A stretch of DNA of 64,000 bases from an uncultured Collinsella sp. (GCA_947507155.1 CANNOC010000003.1:46554-110553); one strand, 5' to 3'. Shown: positions 17,480 to 26,449, counted from the first letter of the stretch. Program-made: numbers and translations. Notes: a model not told the origin generated them from the letters alone.

Positions 17480-19339
17480 TCACTGGGCAAACTGGCTGCG
17501 GTAGAGTTCGGCGTAGAAGCCGCCTGTCGCTAGCAGCTCGTCGTGTGTACCGCGCTCGATAATCTGGCCGTCGCGCATGACCAGAATGCAGTCGGCGTTG
17601 CGGATCGTCGACAGGCGATGCGCCACGACAAAGCTTGTGCGGCCAGCCATGAGCTCGTCGAATGCCGCCTGCACCTGCAGCTCGGTGCGTGTATCGATAC
17701 TCGAGGTCGCCTCATCCAGCAGCAGAATCGCCGGATCGGTGAGCATGACGCGCGCGATGCACAGCAGCTGTTTTTGACCCTGGCTAAACGTGCCGCCGTC
17801 CTCGCCGATCACCGTATCGTAGCCGCCTGGCAGCTGCACGATAAACTTATGCGCGTGCGCGCGCTTGGCCGCCTCGACAACCTGTTCGCGCGTGGCATCC
17901 GGGCAACCGTAAGCGATATTTTCCGCCACCGTGCCCTCGAACAGCCAGGTATCTTGCAGCACCATACCAAAGGCACGGCGCAGGCTTGCGCGCGTGTAGT
18001 CACGCGAAGACCGGCCATCGACCGCAATGCGACCGGCATCGATATCGTAAAACCGCAGCAGCAAGTTGATGAGCGTTGTCTTGCCGCAGCCCGTGGGGCC
18101 GACCAGGGCAAAGCGCATGCCGGGCTTGGCCTCGATGCAGATGTCCTGCAGCAACTTGCGGTCGGTCACATAGCTAAAGTCCACGTGTTCAAAAGTCACC
18201 TCGCCCTGCGGGGCGGCAAGCTCTACAGCGTCCGACGCGTCGGGCTCCTGCTCGCGCGCATCGAGCAGCGTAAACATGCGGCGCGCCGAGGCGTACGCGG
18301 TCTGGATCTGCGTAATGACGTTGGTGACCTCGTTGAACGGCTTGGTGTACTGGTTGGCGTAGGACAGGAAGATCTGCACGCCGCCCACCGTGAGCGCCGC
18401 GGGCACGCCCGTGATCACGCCCACGCAGCCGATCACAGCGACCACGGCATAGATGATGTTATTGATAAAGCGCGTGCCGGGGTTAGAGAGCGAGCCCATA
18501 AACTGTGCACGCTCACCTGCCGTATAGAGCTCGGCGTTGAGCGCGTCGAAGCACGCTTGGGCGTTCGGGCCGTAGGCGAAGGCGTCGACAAGCTTTTGCT
18601 CGCCCACGTACTCCTCGATATGGCCGCCAAGCTGACCCTGAATACGCTGCTGCGCCGTAAAGCTCTTGTTGGAGAGCTTGGCAATAGCACCGGCTGCAAA
18701 AATGGAAAGCGGCGTGACGAGCACCACCACGAGCGTCATGGTCAGGTTGATGGAGAGCATAAACGCGAGCGTGCCCACGATGGTGATGACGCCGGTAAAG
18801 AGCTGCGTAAAGCCCTGCAGCAGGCCGTCACCCACCTGATCGACGTCATTGACCACGCGGCTCATGAGGTCGCCGTGGGCATGGCCGTCGATAAAGCTGA
18901 GCGGCATGCGGCTGAGCTTGTCGCTCGCCTCAACGCGCATGTCGCGCACCGTCTCGTAGGACAGACGGTTGACGCAGTAGCCCTGCAGCCACTGGAAGGC
19001 CGCCGCGCCCACAACGACAATCGCGAGCTTGGTAACGAGCGGCAGCAGCGCGTCAAAGTCCACCTGCCCGGCGGCAACGATGAGGTCGATGCCCTCGCCG
19101 ATGAGGATGGGCGTATAGAGCTGCAAGATCACCGAGATGGCGGCGCTCACAAACGATGCCGTAAACGAAATGCGATGCGGACGGACGTAGCCCAGCAGGC
19201 GGCGAGTTACCGCGCCCACGGGGTAGCGCTCGGGGTCGCCGGGCTGACGCGGGCCGTCACCCAAGTCGTTGAGGTTATCGTTGCCGGACACGTTGACCGT
19301 CATCGTGGCGACCGAACCGGAAGAAGTATACGGATTCAT
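17480..19339 (-). CDS. ABC exporter half-transporter, catalytic NBD (heterodimer subunit 2)
   Basis: A 619-residue membrane-NBD fusion with six helices (about 50-340) and an ATPase domain (about 370-619). Walker A is GPTGCGKTT, Walker B ILLLDEATSSID with catalytic Glu, and the H-loop is VVAHRLST. The signature motif is changed to TFSQGQKQ instead of LSGGQ. Its partner just upstream has the opposite pattern, so the two make one canonical and one degenerate ATP site, as in BmrCD or TmrAB-type exporters. Substrate unknown (drug, lipid or peptide). The ATG directly follows the partner's stop, with AAGGAGGG inside the partner's last codons, showing tight translational coupling. Confidence 0.9.
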   Translation of the reverse strand: MNPYTSSGSVATMTVNVSGNDNLNDLGDGPRQPGDPERYPVGAVTRRLLGYVRPHRISFTASFVSAAISVILQLYTPILIGEGIDLIVAAGQVDFDALLPLVTKLAIVVVGAAAFQWLQGYCVNRLSYETVRDMRVEASDKLSRMPLSFIDGHAHGDLMSRVVNDVDQVGDGLLQGFTQLFTGVITIVGTLAFMLSINLTMTLVVVLVTPLSIFAAGAIAKLSNKSFTAQQRIQGQLGGHIEEYVGEQKLVDAFAYGPNAQACFDALNAELYTAGERAQFMGSLSNPGTRFINNIIYAVVAVIGCVGVITGVPAALTVGGVQIFLSYANQYTKPFNEVTNVITQIQTAYASARRMFTLLDAREQEPDASDAVELAAPQGEVTFEHVDFSYVTDRKLLQDICIEAKPGMRFALVGPTGCGKTTLINLLLRFYDIDAGRIAVDGRSSRDYTRASLRRAFGMVLQDTWLFEGTVAENIAYGCPDATREQVVEAAKRAHAHKFIVQLPGGYDTVIGEDGGTFSQGQKQLLCIARVMLTDPAILLLDEATSSIDTRTELQVQAAFDELMAGRTSFVVAHRLSTIRNADCILVMRDGQIIERGTHDELLATGGFYAELYRSQFAQ

Positions 19340-21214
19340 TTAGCAGCCCTCCTTTGCGCAGACGGATGCCGGGGCAGCCGGGGCAGACGCGGGACTTGGG
19401 ACGGACGCGGGCGTCGCGCTCCCCTGCTGACCCTCGAGCTCCTCGCGACGAAGCTGCGACTGGCAAATCTCGCGATAGAGCTGGCAGGTCGTGTACAGCT
19501 CATCGTGCGTGCCCAGGCCTGCGACAGAGCCGTGGTCGAGCACGCAGATCATGTCGGCATCGCGCACGGTCGAGACGCGCTGGCTCACGATCACCGTGGT
19601 CAGCGGGAGCCCGCCCGCGGCGGCACCGCGCACGCTGCGCTCGCGGATGGCGTGGCGAAGCGCCGCGTCGGTCTTAAAGTCGAGCGCCGAGGCGGAGTCA
19701 TCCATGATCAGAATCTGCGGCGAGCCCACCAGGGCACGCGCAATGGTCAGGCGCTGGCGCTGGCCACCGCTAAAGTTCTTGCCGCCCGCCTCGACCGGGG
19801 CGTCGAGCCCCTGCGGCTTGTTGCGCACGAACTCGCTGGCCTGCGCCATTTCGAGCGCCGCCCACAGTTCCTCATCGGTTGCCGACTCGTCGCGCCAGGT
19901 TAGGTTGCTGCGGATCGTGCCACTCACGAGCGACGCGCGCTGCGGTACGGTCGCGACCACATGGCGCAGCTGATCGAGCGGCCAGGCGCGCACGTCGGCG
20001 CCCATTACGCTCACGCTGCCGACGCCTGTGTCGTACAGGCGCGGGATGAGCGAGACGAGCGTCGACTTACCGCTGCCCGTGCCGCCGATAATGCCGAGGG
20101 TTTTGCCCAGCGGCAGCTCCAGGGTCACATCGCTCACGGCATTTGCCGCGCCCGCGCCAAACGAAAAGCTCGCATGGTCAAAGCTCAGTGCGGGGACTGG
20201 AGCAGCACCACCCGCCAGTTCGCTCGGCTCGGGCAGCGCGACCGGCTGGTTGCCCTCGTCGGTAATGCTCGGCACGCAATTGAGCACCTCGTTGATACGC
20301 GACGCGCTGGCGCTCGCCTTGGTAAAGACCACGACCAGGTTGGCGACGTACACGATGGAGGTCAGGGTTTGCGTCATGTAGTTGACGAACGCCATGACCT
20401 GGCCCTGTGTGAGTTCGCCCACGTTGACCTGGATGCCGCCCACCCACAGGATGGCGCACACGCCCAGGTTCATCACCAAAAACGTTACGGGGTTGAGGAC
20501 CGACGAGAGCTTGCCCACCGCGATGGCGGTATGGGCCTGATCATCGGCGGCTTGGGCAAAGCGCTCGCGCTCGTGGTCCTCGCGCACAAAGGCGCGAACC
20601 ACGCGGGCGCCCGAAAGCCCCTCGCGGCAAATGAGCGCAATACGGTCGAGCTTTGCCTGCAGCTGCTTGTAATACGGAATGCAGCGCGCCATGACAAACC
20701 AAAACACCAAGCCGATGGCGGGCGTGCAAATCAAAAAGATGATGCCGAGCTTAAGGTCGATGGCGAGAGCCGCGCACATAGAACCCACTGCCAGGAAGGG
20801 CCAGCGAATGAGCATGCGCACGCCCAGCGCCACGGCAAGCTGCACCTGGTTGACGTCGTTGGTGATGCGGGTGATGAGCGATGGCGTGCCAAAGCGGTCG
20901 AGCTCGGCATAGCTCAGTTTGTTGATGTGCTCGTAGAGCGCGCCGCGAATGTCGGTGCCCATGCCCTGCGAGGTGAGCGCCGCCATCTTTTGGCAGACGA
21001 GCGTAAACGAGATGCCGATCACGGCCATAGCGGCAAGTACCATGCCGTAGTGGATAACGGCGCTCACGTCGTGCGAGCCAATGCCCTTATCGATCATCTG
21101 GGCAATCACCAGCGGCGTCAGCAGGTCAAAGATCACTTCGATCAGCTTGCATGCAGGACCAATCACCATATACCGGCGAAACTTGCCACCAAAACGCCTA
21201 AGCAACTCAATCAT
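19340..21214 (-). CDS. ABC exporter half-transporter, degenerate NBD (heterodimer subunit 1)
   Basis: A 624-residue half-transporter: six helices (about 15-310), ATPase domain (about 345-590) and a Pro/Ala/Ser-rich tail. Walker A GGTGSGKST and signature NFSGGQRQR are canonical. The Walker B Glu is replaced (ILIMDDSASALD) and the switch His is Gln (VIVSQRVST), so this NBD should not hydrolyse ATP at its own site. The complementary defects in the downstream gene support an obligate heterodimer. Start ATG 21214 follows GGGAG. No regulator is adjacent, in contrast to the similar pair at 28426-32170. Confidence 0.9.
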   Translation of the reverse strand: MIELLRRFGGKFRRYMVIGPACKLIEVIFDLLTPLVIAQMIDKGIGSHDVSAVIHYGMVLAAMAVIGISFTLVCQKMAALTSQGMGTDIRGALYEHINKLSYAELDRFGTPSLITRITNDVNQVQLAVALGVRMLIRWPFLAVGSMCAALAIDLKLGIIFLICTPAIGLVFWFVMARCIPYYKQLQAKLDRIALICREGLSGARVVRAFVREDHERERFAQAADDQAHTAIAVGKLSSVLNPVTFLVMNLGVCAILWVGGIQVNVGELTQGQVMAFVNYMTQTLTSIVYVANLVVVFTKASASASRINEVLNCVPSITDEGNQPVALPEPSELAGGAAPVPALSFDHASFSFGAGAANAVSDVTLELPLGKTLGIIGGTGSGKSTLVSLIPRLYDTGVGSVSVMGADVRAWPLDQLRHVVATVPQRASLVSGTIRSNLTWRDESATDEELWAALEMAQASEFVRNKPQGLDAPVEAGGKNFSGGQRQRLTIARALVGSPQILIMDDSASALDFKTDAALRHAIRERSVRGAAAGGLPLTTVIVSQRVSTVRDADMICVLDHGSVAGLGTHDELYTTCQLYREICQSQLRREELEGQQGSATPASVPSPASAPAAPASVCAKEGC

Positions 21215-21441
21215 AGAAGGCGCTCCCTATCATCATCTCTCTTCAATCTGATTCATGATAGTACGGCGAGTCCCGGAGATGCGTAAGCAACTCGTTACAG
21301 AACAAGCCCCCGAAACAATCAGGAAACTAGGCACAGAGACAAAGCGCCCGAACATGTTTTGGCAAAGCCAATGAGCAGCACTAGACAAGGGATTGAATTG
21401 TTCAGATTAACGCGCCTTTACGGGTGATTTTTGGACGACGG

Positions 21442-21536
21442 GGCCCGGCCGGCGGCGAGGTGTTTGGTAGTCGAGCGATCCCGCAGGCAAAGCCGAGGAC
21501 CAGCGAGACACCAAATACCTCGCCGCCGGCCGGGCC
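21442..21536. repeat. Long-stem hairpin E, 3' of the SRP RNA
   Basis: Arms 21442-21468 and 21510-21536 are complementary over 27 bases with one deviation (G-U if read as + strand RNA). The 41-base interior differs from the A/B/C core. It lies just beyond the 3' end of the minus-strand SRP RNA and could affect its termination, but no T-run follows. The surrounding stretch 21215-21779 otherwise holds only the SRP RNA and a repeat remnant. Confidence 0.7.
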
Positions 21537-21564
21537 ATGTCGCGGCACCAAAAAACGCCCGTGC

Positions 21565-21661
21565 GCTCGATGGATTCGGATGCCCGACAGAGGCTCCTTA
21601 TGGCTGCTTCCTTCCGGACCTGACCAGATTCGGAACATGTCGTCATCCGAACCCATCGAAC
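21565..21661 (-). ncRNA. ffs: Signal recognition particle RNA, small bacterial type (4.5S)
   Basis: On the minus strand GGTCAGGTCCGGAAGGAAGC and AGCC match the universally conserved SRP domain IV hairpin (the GGAA tetraloop and symmetric loop bound by Ffh). The flanks GATGGGTTCGGATG and CATCCGAATCCATCG pair to close the stem. The length of about 97 nt fits the short form without an Alu domain. It binds Ffh and targets nascent membrane proteins to FtsY and the translocon. Ends are set by the closing stem and may be off by a few bases. Confidence 0.93.
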
Positions 21662-21710
21662 GCGCTAGGCGCTCGGTATATCTTACCCGCTCTCGCTCGC
21701 CACGGCAAGA

Positions 21711-21745
21711 TAGCTAGTTTGGGACAGGGCTTTTTTGACTACTTT
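21711..21745. repeat. Remnant of a GGGACAG-type palindrome
   Basis: TAGCTAGTTTGGGACAGGGC followed by TTTTTTGACTAC resembles the intact copy at 33961-33999 (GTAGCTAATTTGGGACGGGG). One arm has diverged. The T-run just after the stop of the tadA-glycerate kinase gene could help terminate it. Confidence 0.5.
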
Positions 21746-21779
21746 TTGGCTATCCAAGCTAAACCGAACGATCATTTTA

Positions 21780-23561
21780 CTAGAGTCGGCCGAGGTCGTA
21801 GGATCGGGCGGCGGATTCACCGGCGCAGATGAGGTTGGTTATGGCTTCCTGGGAATCGAGCGCCAGCTCAAGGCCCATGGGTCTGCGACAGACTGGCAAA
21901 ACCAGGTCGATGCCCTGCCCATACACCGCATCCAGGTTGTCAGCACGACCGCCCACGACGGCGACCACCGGCTTGCCATATCGCTTCGCACGACGGGCCA
22001 CGCCCACCGGTGCCTTACCGGCGGCGGATTGCTCGTCCATATTACCCTCGCCTGTAATGACCAGGTCGACATCGCGTACGCGCTCGTCAAACCCAATCAG
22101 ATCGAGCACCGTCTCCACGCCCGAACGTAACTCGGCACCGAGCGCCAGCAGCGCGGCACCCAGGCCGCCGGCAGCACCGGCACCGGGCACGCCGAGCACC
22201 GAACCAAATGTCCGTGCACCCTCGGGCACGCGCAACAACCCCTGAGCCCGCACCCCGGTAATCGCCGCATCGAGCAGGCGGCCGTAACCGACCATCCAGC
22301 TGTCGTACTTGCCCAGGGCCTCGGCATCCCCCGTCGGCAGACCCTTCTGTCCACCGAACACTGCCAGTGCACCGCGGCGCCCCACGAGCGGATTCTCGAC
22401 ATCGGAAAGCACCACAAGACGCGCGCCATTCAGTACCCGAAGCGCTGGTGTCAAATCGATACTCGCCACGTGTTCAAGGCCCGCGAGACCGGGGGCGATA
22501 TTGCAGCCACACTCATCAACAAGGTGGGCACCCAGCGCCTGCAGCATGCCGGCGCCACCGTCGTTGGTGGCACTGCCGCCCAGACCAATATAGATAGTCT
22601 TTGCCCCCGCACGGACCGCGCGAAGTATGAGCTCGCCCACGCCATAGGTCGAAGCTGCAAGCGCCGCCGATTCCGTGCAGGACGAATACCCAATACCCGC
22701 CGCCTCGGCCATCTCAATAACAGCCGACTCGTGCCCGTCGTCCACCAGCATCCGGGCAGACACGCGATCGCCCAAGGGGCCTGCAACCTCACAGGTCGAG
22801 AGCACGCCGGCACGCGCGGCGATGGCGTCGAGCGTTCCCTCGCCACCATCTGCCAGCGGCAAAGCATTCAGCTCGGCATCGGGCCACACACGGCGTATGC
22901 CTTCGGCAACGGCCTCCTCCGCCTGCGCGCTCGAAACGCTGCCCTTAAAGGAATCAATCGCCAACAGCACACGGCGGGGCCGGCGGCACGCGGGACCAAA
23001 ATCGACCGCCTCAACGTCAATATCTTCGGCACACGCGAGCGCCTCGGCATGAGCGGCATGCGCCTCAAGATCGGCCCCGCAACCGCAGCCAGCACCATCG
23101 GTGCCACGCAGCCCACTAAAATAGCTGCCCAACACCTCACGACACTCGTCTGCCAGCACGCCGGCATGTACGTTAAACCGATGGTTCAGGCGCGAATCGG
23201 CATTCAGGTCATACAGCGAACCCAGCGCGCCCGCCTTGGCATCGGTCGCGCCATACACGCAGCGCCCCACGCGCGCGTTGACCATAAGCCCCGCACACAT
23301 GCAGCAAGGCTCGAGCGTTACATAGACCGTGCAATCGGAAAGGCGCCAACGACCGAGCAACCGAGCGGCAGCGCACAGGGCCGAAAACTCGGCATGCGCC
23401 GAAGGGTCCTGGTCGAGTTCTCGGCGATTATGCGCCCTCGCGACAATCTCGCCCGCGCGCACTACCACGGCGCCAATCGGTACCTCGCCCACCGCAGCGG
23501 CGGCGCGCGCCTCGGCCAGCGCCTCGCGCATGAACTTCTCGTCGATTTCGGTGCTCGTCAT
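21780..23561 (-). CDS. TadA tRNA-adenosine deaminase fused to glycerate kinase
   Basis: One 593-residue open frame carries two unrelated enzymes. Residues 1-150 are a complete TadA: HAEFSALC (zinc His and proton-shuttle Glu) and PCCMCAGLM (zinc cysteines); TadA makes inosine at the wobble position of tRNA-Arg(ACG). After a Cys/Ala-rich linker (about 150-195), residues 200-593 are a full type-I glycerate kinase: AIDSFKGSVSS, LPLADGGEGT, GLGGSATNDGGAGML and GEGNMDEQSAAGKAP, which phosphorylates glycerate to a phosphoglycerate. No stop or frameshift separates them. Start ATG 23561 follows GGGAAGG. The fusion is unusual; the link may be mere co-expression. A tRNA-Ser gene is divergent 50 bases away. 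Confidence 0.88.
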   Translation of the reverse strand: MTSTEIDEKFMREALAEARAAAAVGEVPIGAVVVRAGEIVARAHNRRELDQDPSAHAEFSALCAAARLLGRWRLSDCTVYVTLEPCCMCAGLMVNARVGRCVYGATDAKAGALGSLYDLNADSRLNHRFNVHAGVLADECREVLGSYFSGLRGTDGAGCGCGADLEAHAAHAEALACAEDIDVEAVDFGPACRRPRRVLLAIDSFKGSVSSAQAEEAVAEGIRRVWPDAELNALPLADGGEGTLDAIAARAGVLSTCEVAGPLGDRVSARMLVDDGHESAVIEMAEAAGIGYSSCTESAALAASTYGVGELILRAVRAGAKTIYIGLGGSATNDGGAGMLQALGAHLVDECGCNIAPGLAGLEHVASIDLTPALRVLNGARLVVLSDVENPLVGRRGALAVFGGQKGLPTGDAEALGKYDSWMVGYGRLLDAAITGVRAQGLLRVPEGARTFGSVLGVPGAGAAGGLGAALLALGAELRSGVETVLDLIGFDERVRDVDLVITGEGNMDEQSAAGKAPVGVARRAKRYGKPVVAVVGGRADNLDAVYGQGIDLVLPVCRRPMGLELALDSQEAITNLICAGESAARSYDLGRL

Positions 23562-23612
23562 CGTTCGCCTTCCCTGTTGCAAATTCAAAACGATGCTATC
23601 ATTACGACTCAC

Positions 23613-23702
23613 GGAGAGATGGCAGAGCGGTTGAATGCGGCGGTCTTGAAAACCGTTGAGCGCGAGAGCGTTCCGGGGGTTCGAATCCCCCTCTCTCCGC
23701 CA
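23613..23702 (+). tRNA. tRNA-Ser (anticodon TGA)
   Basis: A 90-base class II tRNA. The acceptor arms GGAGAGA and TCTCTCC pair, G is the discriminator and the CCA end is encoded. The anticodon loop CTTGAAA gives anticodon UGA. There is a long variable arm (GAGCGCGAGAGCGTTC region) and the T-arm GGGGGTTCGAATCCCCC. It reads UCA and UCN serine codons. Confidence 0.97.
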
Positions 23703-23705
23703 CTT

Positions 23706-24302
23706 CTAGTGATGCACCGGCGTCATGGTGCGCTCAAACAGCGCATCGACCACGTCGGCTATCTCGGGTCGACGCTCAAGATCGTGGCCCGATTCCCACC
23801 AGTTTGTGAACAATCGAATAATGCCACCGGCGATAAACTCCGATGTCGTCTCGAGCGAAACGGGCGCCAGGGCGTCTTCGGCAAGCGAGCTCATCACACG
23901 CTCACGGATGGAACGCGCAATGCGGTCGCAAATCATGCCGGTCAGCATGCCCGACATGCTACTTGCCAAAATGTTATCCATGAGTTGCTCATGTGCCAGA
24001 ATCATATTCATGGCATCTTCAAAGACCTCATGACGAAGCGCCTGTACGTCATCAAACGGCTCCGCGTCCGCTGCATCGGTCCGGTTTTGCGGCAAGCCCG
24101 TCATAAGCTCATCGATATAGAAGGCAAAGTAATCGTTTTTATCACGAAAATGCTTATAGAACGTTGTGCGGCGAATCAAGGCCCGGTCGCAAAGCATGGC
24201 AACCGTCAAATCCTCAAACCGATGCTCTTCCAAAAGCTCGGTAAAGGCATCGAACAGGGCACGATAGGTTTTCTTGATGCGAAGGTCCATCCGTATCGCC
24301 AT
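23706..24302 (-). CDS. TetR/AcrR-family transcriptional regulator
   Basis: A protein of about 198 residues. The N-terminal DNA-binding domain reads FEDLTVAMLCDRALIRRTTFYKHFRDKNDYF (split here only by description), the classic TetR helix-turn-helix with a TFYxHF recognition helix. The C-terminal 130 residues are helical and would form the ligand and dimer domain; they resemble the TetR_C types of Firmicutes and Coriobacteria. Two starts are possible, ATG 24302 (GAGG directly adjacent) and ATG 24290 (GAGG twelve bases upstream). It is convergent with tRNA-Ser and divergent from lemA; a lemA or unknown target cannot be settled here. Confidence 0.85.
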   Translation of the reverse strand: MAIRMDLRIKKTYRALFDAFTELLEEHRFEDLTVAMLCDRALIRRTTFYKHFRDKNDYFAFYIDELMTGLPQNRTDAADAEPFDDVQALRHEVFEDAMNMILAHEQLMDNILASSMSGMLTGMICDRIARSIRERVMSSLAEDALAPVSLETTSEFIAGGIIRLFTNWWESGHDLERRPEIADVVDALFERTMTPVHH

Positions 24303-24501
24303 CCTCAAGGTGTAGACAGCATTCCTTAATTTGTCGCATATCTTACACCTGTACCACCCGTTCCATATTGGTGCCTCCTTCCCGGTTGAAACATAACGCT
24401 TACCGGAAAGTTCGGCACCGCCAAAGGTTGCGGGTATACTAGATGTGTTATACCAACAACGGCCGGCGCAAGACGCCGCTGCCATTCGAAACGGAGACAT
24501 C

Positions 24502-25053
24502 ATGCTTCCCGTCATCATCGGTATCGTTGTTCTCGTTGTGATTGCCTGTGCCATCGCCGGCATCTACAACAACATGGTCACCAAGCGCAATCGCATCGAT
24601 AACGCCTGGCAGAACATCGACACGCAGCTGCAGCGCCGCAACGACCTGATCCCTAACCTGGTCGAGACCGTCAAGGGCTACGCCAAGCACGAGCAGGACA
24701 CGCTCGCCGCCGTGGTCAACGCGCGCAACGCCGCCGTGAGCGCCACCACCCCCGAGGCCAAGATGGAAGCGGACAACGTGCTGACCGGTGCGCTGCGCCA
24801 GCTCTTTGCCGTCGCCGAGGCCTACCCCGACCTTAAGGCGAACACCAACTTTACGCAGCTCCAGGCTACGCTCGAGGACACCGAGAACAAGGTGAGCTAC
24901 GCGCGCCAGAGCTACAACGATTGCGTGCTCAGCTACAACAACGACATCCAGACGTTCCCGGCTGTTATCTTTGCCGGCATCTTCCAGTTTAAGGAGCGCC
25001 AGGGCTTCGAGGCCGCCGAGGCCGCCCGCCAGGCACCGACCGTCAAGTTCTAA
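24502..25053 (+). CDS. lemA: LemA family protein
   Basis: A 183-residue protein with one N-terminal membrane helix (PVIIGIVVLVVIACAIAGIY) and the LemA coiled-coil domain: NRIDNAWQNIDTQLQRRNDL, IPNLVETVKGYAKHEQ and a C-terminal PAVIFAGIF. LemA proteins are anchored facing the cytoplasm or outside; their biochemical role is not established. ATG 24502 has GGAGA upstream and removes a 19-codon extension. A strong terminator follows. Confidence 0.92.
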   Translation: MLPVIIGIVVLVVIACAIAGIYNNMVTKRNRIDNAWQNIDTQLQRRNDLIPNLVETVKGYAKHEQDTLAAVVNARNAAVSATTPEAKMEADNVLTGALRQLFAVAEAYPDLKANTNFTQLQATLEDTENKVSYARQSYNDCVLSYNNDIQTFPAVIFAGIFQFKERQGFEAAEAARQAPTVKF

Positions 25054-25093
25054 CAATCATGGCCGAGTCTTAAGCCAGTTCATCAACCCTTTG

Positions 25094-25126
25094 GGGTCCA
25101 AGGCACAAACCTTGGGCCCTTTTCTT
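25094..25126 (+). terminator. Rho-independent terminator of lemA
   Basis: GGGTCCAAGG (25094-25103) pairs with CCTTGGGCCC (25110-25119), 10 bp with one G-U, followed by TTTTCTT. Confidence 0.88.
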
Positions 25127-25129
25127 ATC

Positions 25130-25174
25130 CACGCACAACGCGCCCACGCACAACGCGCCCACGCACAACGCGCG
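25130..25174. repeat. Three tandem copies of a 15-bp unit
   Basis: CACGCACAACGCGCC is repeated three times head to tail, the last copy ending in G. It is noncoding and sits just after the lemA terminator. The region 25054-25396 holds only the terminator, this repeat and hairpin D. Confidence 0.8.
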
Positions 25175-25241
25175 GCCAATAGGCCGCGCACCATCTTTAT
25201 TCAGATTAATTATTGCCCGTTGTAACATCGCCGAGCCCGCA

Positions 25242-25366
25242 GGGCGGAGAGCAAGTTCCCTCCCGGCGCACTCCGCAGGACGCAAGAAGCCCTCGCCGCA
25301 CGAAGTGCGCAGCGAGGGCTTCTTGCATGTCCGAGGACGCGCCGGGAGGGAACTTGCTCTCCGCCC
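25242..25366. repeat. Long compound hairpin D
   Basis: Outer arms 25242-25269 and 25339-25366 are perfectly complementary over 28 bases. Inner arms 25282-25296 and 25312-25326 pair perfectly over 15 bases, capped by GCAC-GAA-GTGC. The internal loop GGAC/GTCC can add pairs. The form resembles elements A-C but the core sequence is different. It lies downstream of both lemA (+) and ilvE (-). Confidence 0.8.
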
Positions 25367-25396
25367 GGACGTGCTCGCCAAGAGCTGTAAGGCAGG

Positions 25397-26449
25397 TTAC
25401 GCGACGGTGTAAACCCAGTTGTGCTTATCCTCAACAGCACCAGACTGGATGCCCGTCAGGGTCTCGCGAAGCTTCTTCATCACAGGACCGATCTCGGTGT
25501 AGCCAGCCGGGAAGGTCACGGTCTCATCGGCACCGTAGACCTTGTTGTCGATCTCGCCGACCGGGGAGATAACGGCAGCGGTACCGCACAGGCCGCACTC
25601 CACAAAGGTGCCGGCCTTGACCTCGGCCCACTCGACGGGACGCTGGTCGACGGTCATGCCCAGGTCCTGAGCAACCTGAACGAGCGAACGGCGGGTGATG
25701 GAGGGCAGGATGGAGTCGGTGTGCGACTGCGGGACGACAAGCGTGCCGTCCTCCTTCACGAACAGGACGTTGGCGCCACCGGTCTCCTCGACATAGGTGC
25801 GGGACTCGGAGTCGAGATACAGGTTCTCGGCATAGCCCTCGCGGTGAGCCTCCATCGTGGGCTTAAGGGACATGGCGTAGTTGAGGCCGGCCTTGATGTT
25901 GCCGGTGCCGTGCGGTGCGGCGCGGTCGTACTCGGAAACGCGCAGCTTGACGGGCTTGAGGCCACCCTTAAAGTACGGACCGACCGGGGTCACGAGAATG
26001 CGGAACGTGTACTCAGGAGCGGGAGCCACGCCGATTACGTCACCGGAGCCGATCATAAACGGACGCACATACAGGGTTGCGCCAGAGCCGAAGGGCGGAA
26101 CCCATGCGGCGTTGGCAGAAACGACCTGCTTGACGGCCTCGACAAACTTGTCCTTGGGGAACGGGGGCATCTCGAGGCGCTGAGCGGAGTTGTACATACG
26201 CTCGGCGTTCATGTCGGGACGGAAGCAGACGATGCTGCCGTCCTCGGCGGTGTAGGCCTTCAGGCCCTCAAAGACCTCCTGGCAGTAATGGAAGATGCCG
26301 CCGCACTCGGAGACATGCAGGGTGTGGTCGGTGGTCAGGCCGCCCTCGTCCCACTCGCCATCCTTCCAATGAGCCTCGTAGCTGTAATCGGTCTTCATGT
26401 AGCCAAAGCCGAGGCTACCCCAATCGATATCCTTCTTCTCGACAGTCAT
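25397..26449 (-). CDS. ilvE: Branched-chain amino acid aminotransferase
   Basis: A 350-residue fold-type IV PLP aminotransferase of the IlvE family. EVFEGLKAYTAEDG, FRPDMNAERM, YVRPFMIGSG, GTGNIKAGLNYA (with the PLP lysine), EETGGANVLFV and CGTAAVISPVGEI are in the expected order. It catalyses the last step of Ile, Leu and Val synthesis and the first step of their breakdown, using 2-oxoglutarate/glutamate. ATG 26449 has AAGGAG; the frame is open for another 49 codons upstream but that part is Arg/Cys-rich and has no good site. I see no T-box in the 290-base leader. Monocistronic. Confidence 0.94.
   Translation of the reverse strand: MTVEKKDIDWGSLGFGYMKTDYSYEAHWKDGEWDEGGLTTDHTLHVSECGGIFHYCQEVFEGLKAYTAEDGSIVCFRPDMNAERMYNSAQRLEMPPFPKDKFVEAVKQVVSANAAWVPPFGSGATLYVRPFMIGSGDVIGVAPAPEYTFRILVTPVGPYFKGGLKPVKLRVSEYDRAAPHGTGNIKAGLNYAMSLKPTMEAHREGYAENLYLDSESRTYVEETGGANVLFVKEDGTLVVPQSHTDSILPSITRRSLVQVAQDLGMTVDQRPVEWAEVKAGTFVECGLCGTAAVISPVGEIDNKVYGADETVTFPAGYTEIGPVMKKLRETLTGIQSGAVEDKHNWVYTVA

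Noticed and set aside
17543..19903. Open frame of 786 codons on the + strand
   Set aside because: Antisense to two ABC exporter genes with intact motifs; shadow of codon bias.
22470..24329. Open frame of 619 codons on the + strand
   Set aside because: Antisense to the TadA-glycerate kinase gene and TetR gene, and runs through the tRNA-Ser gene.
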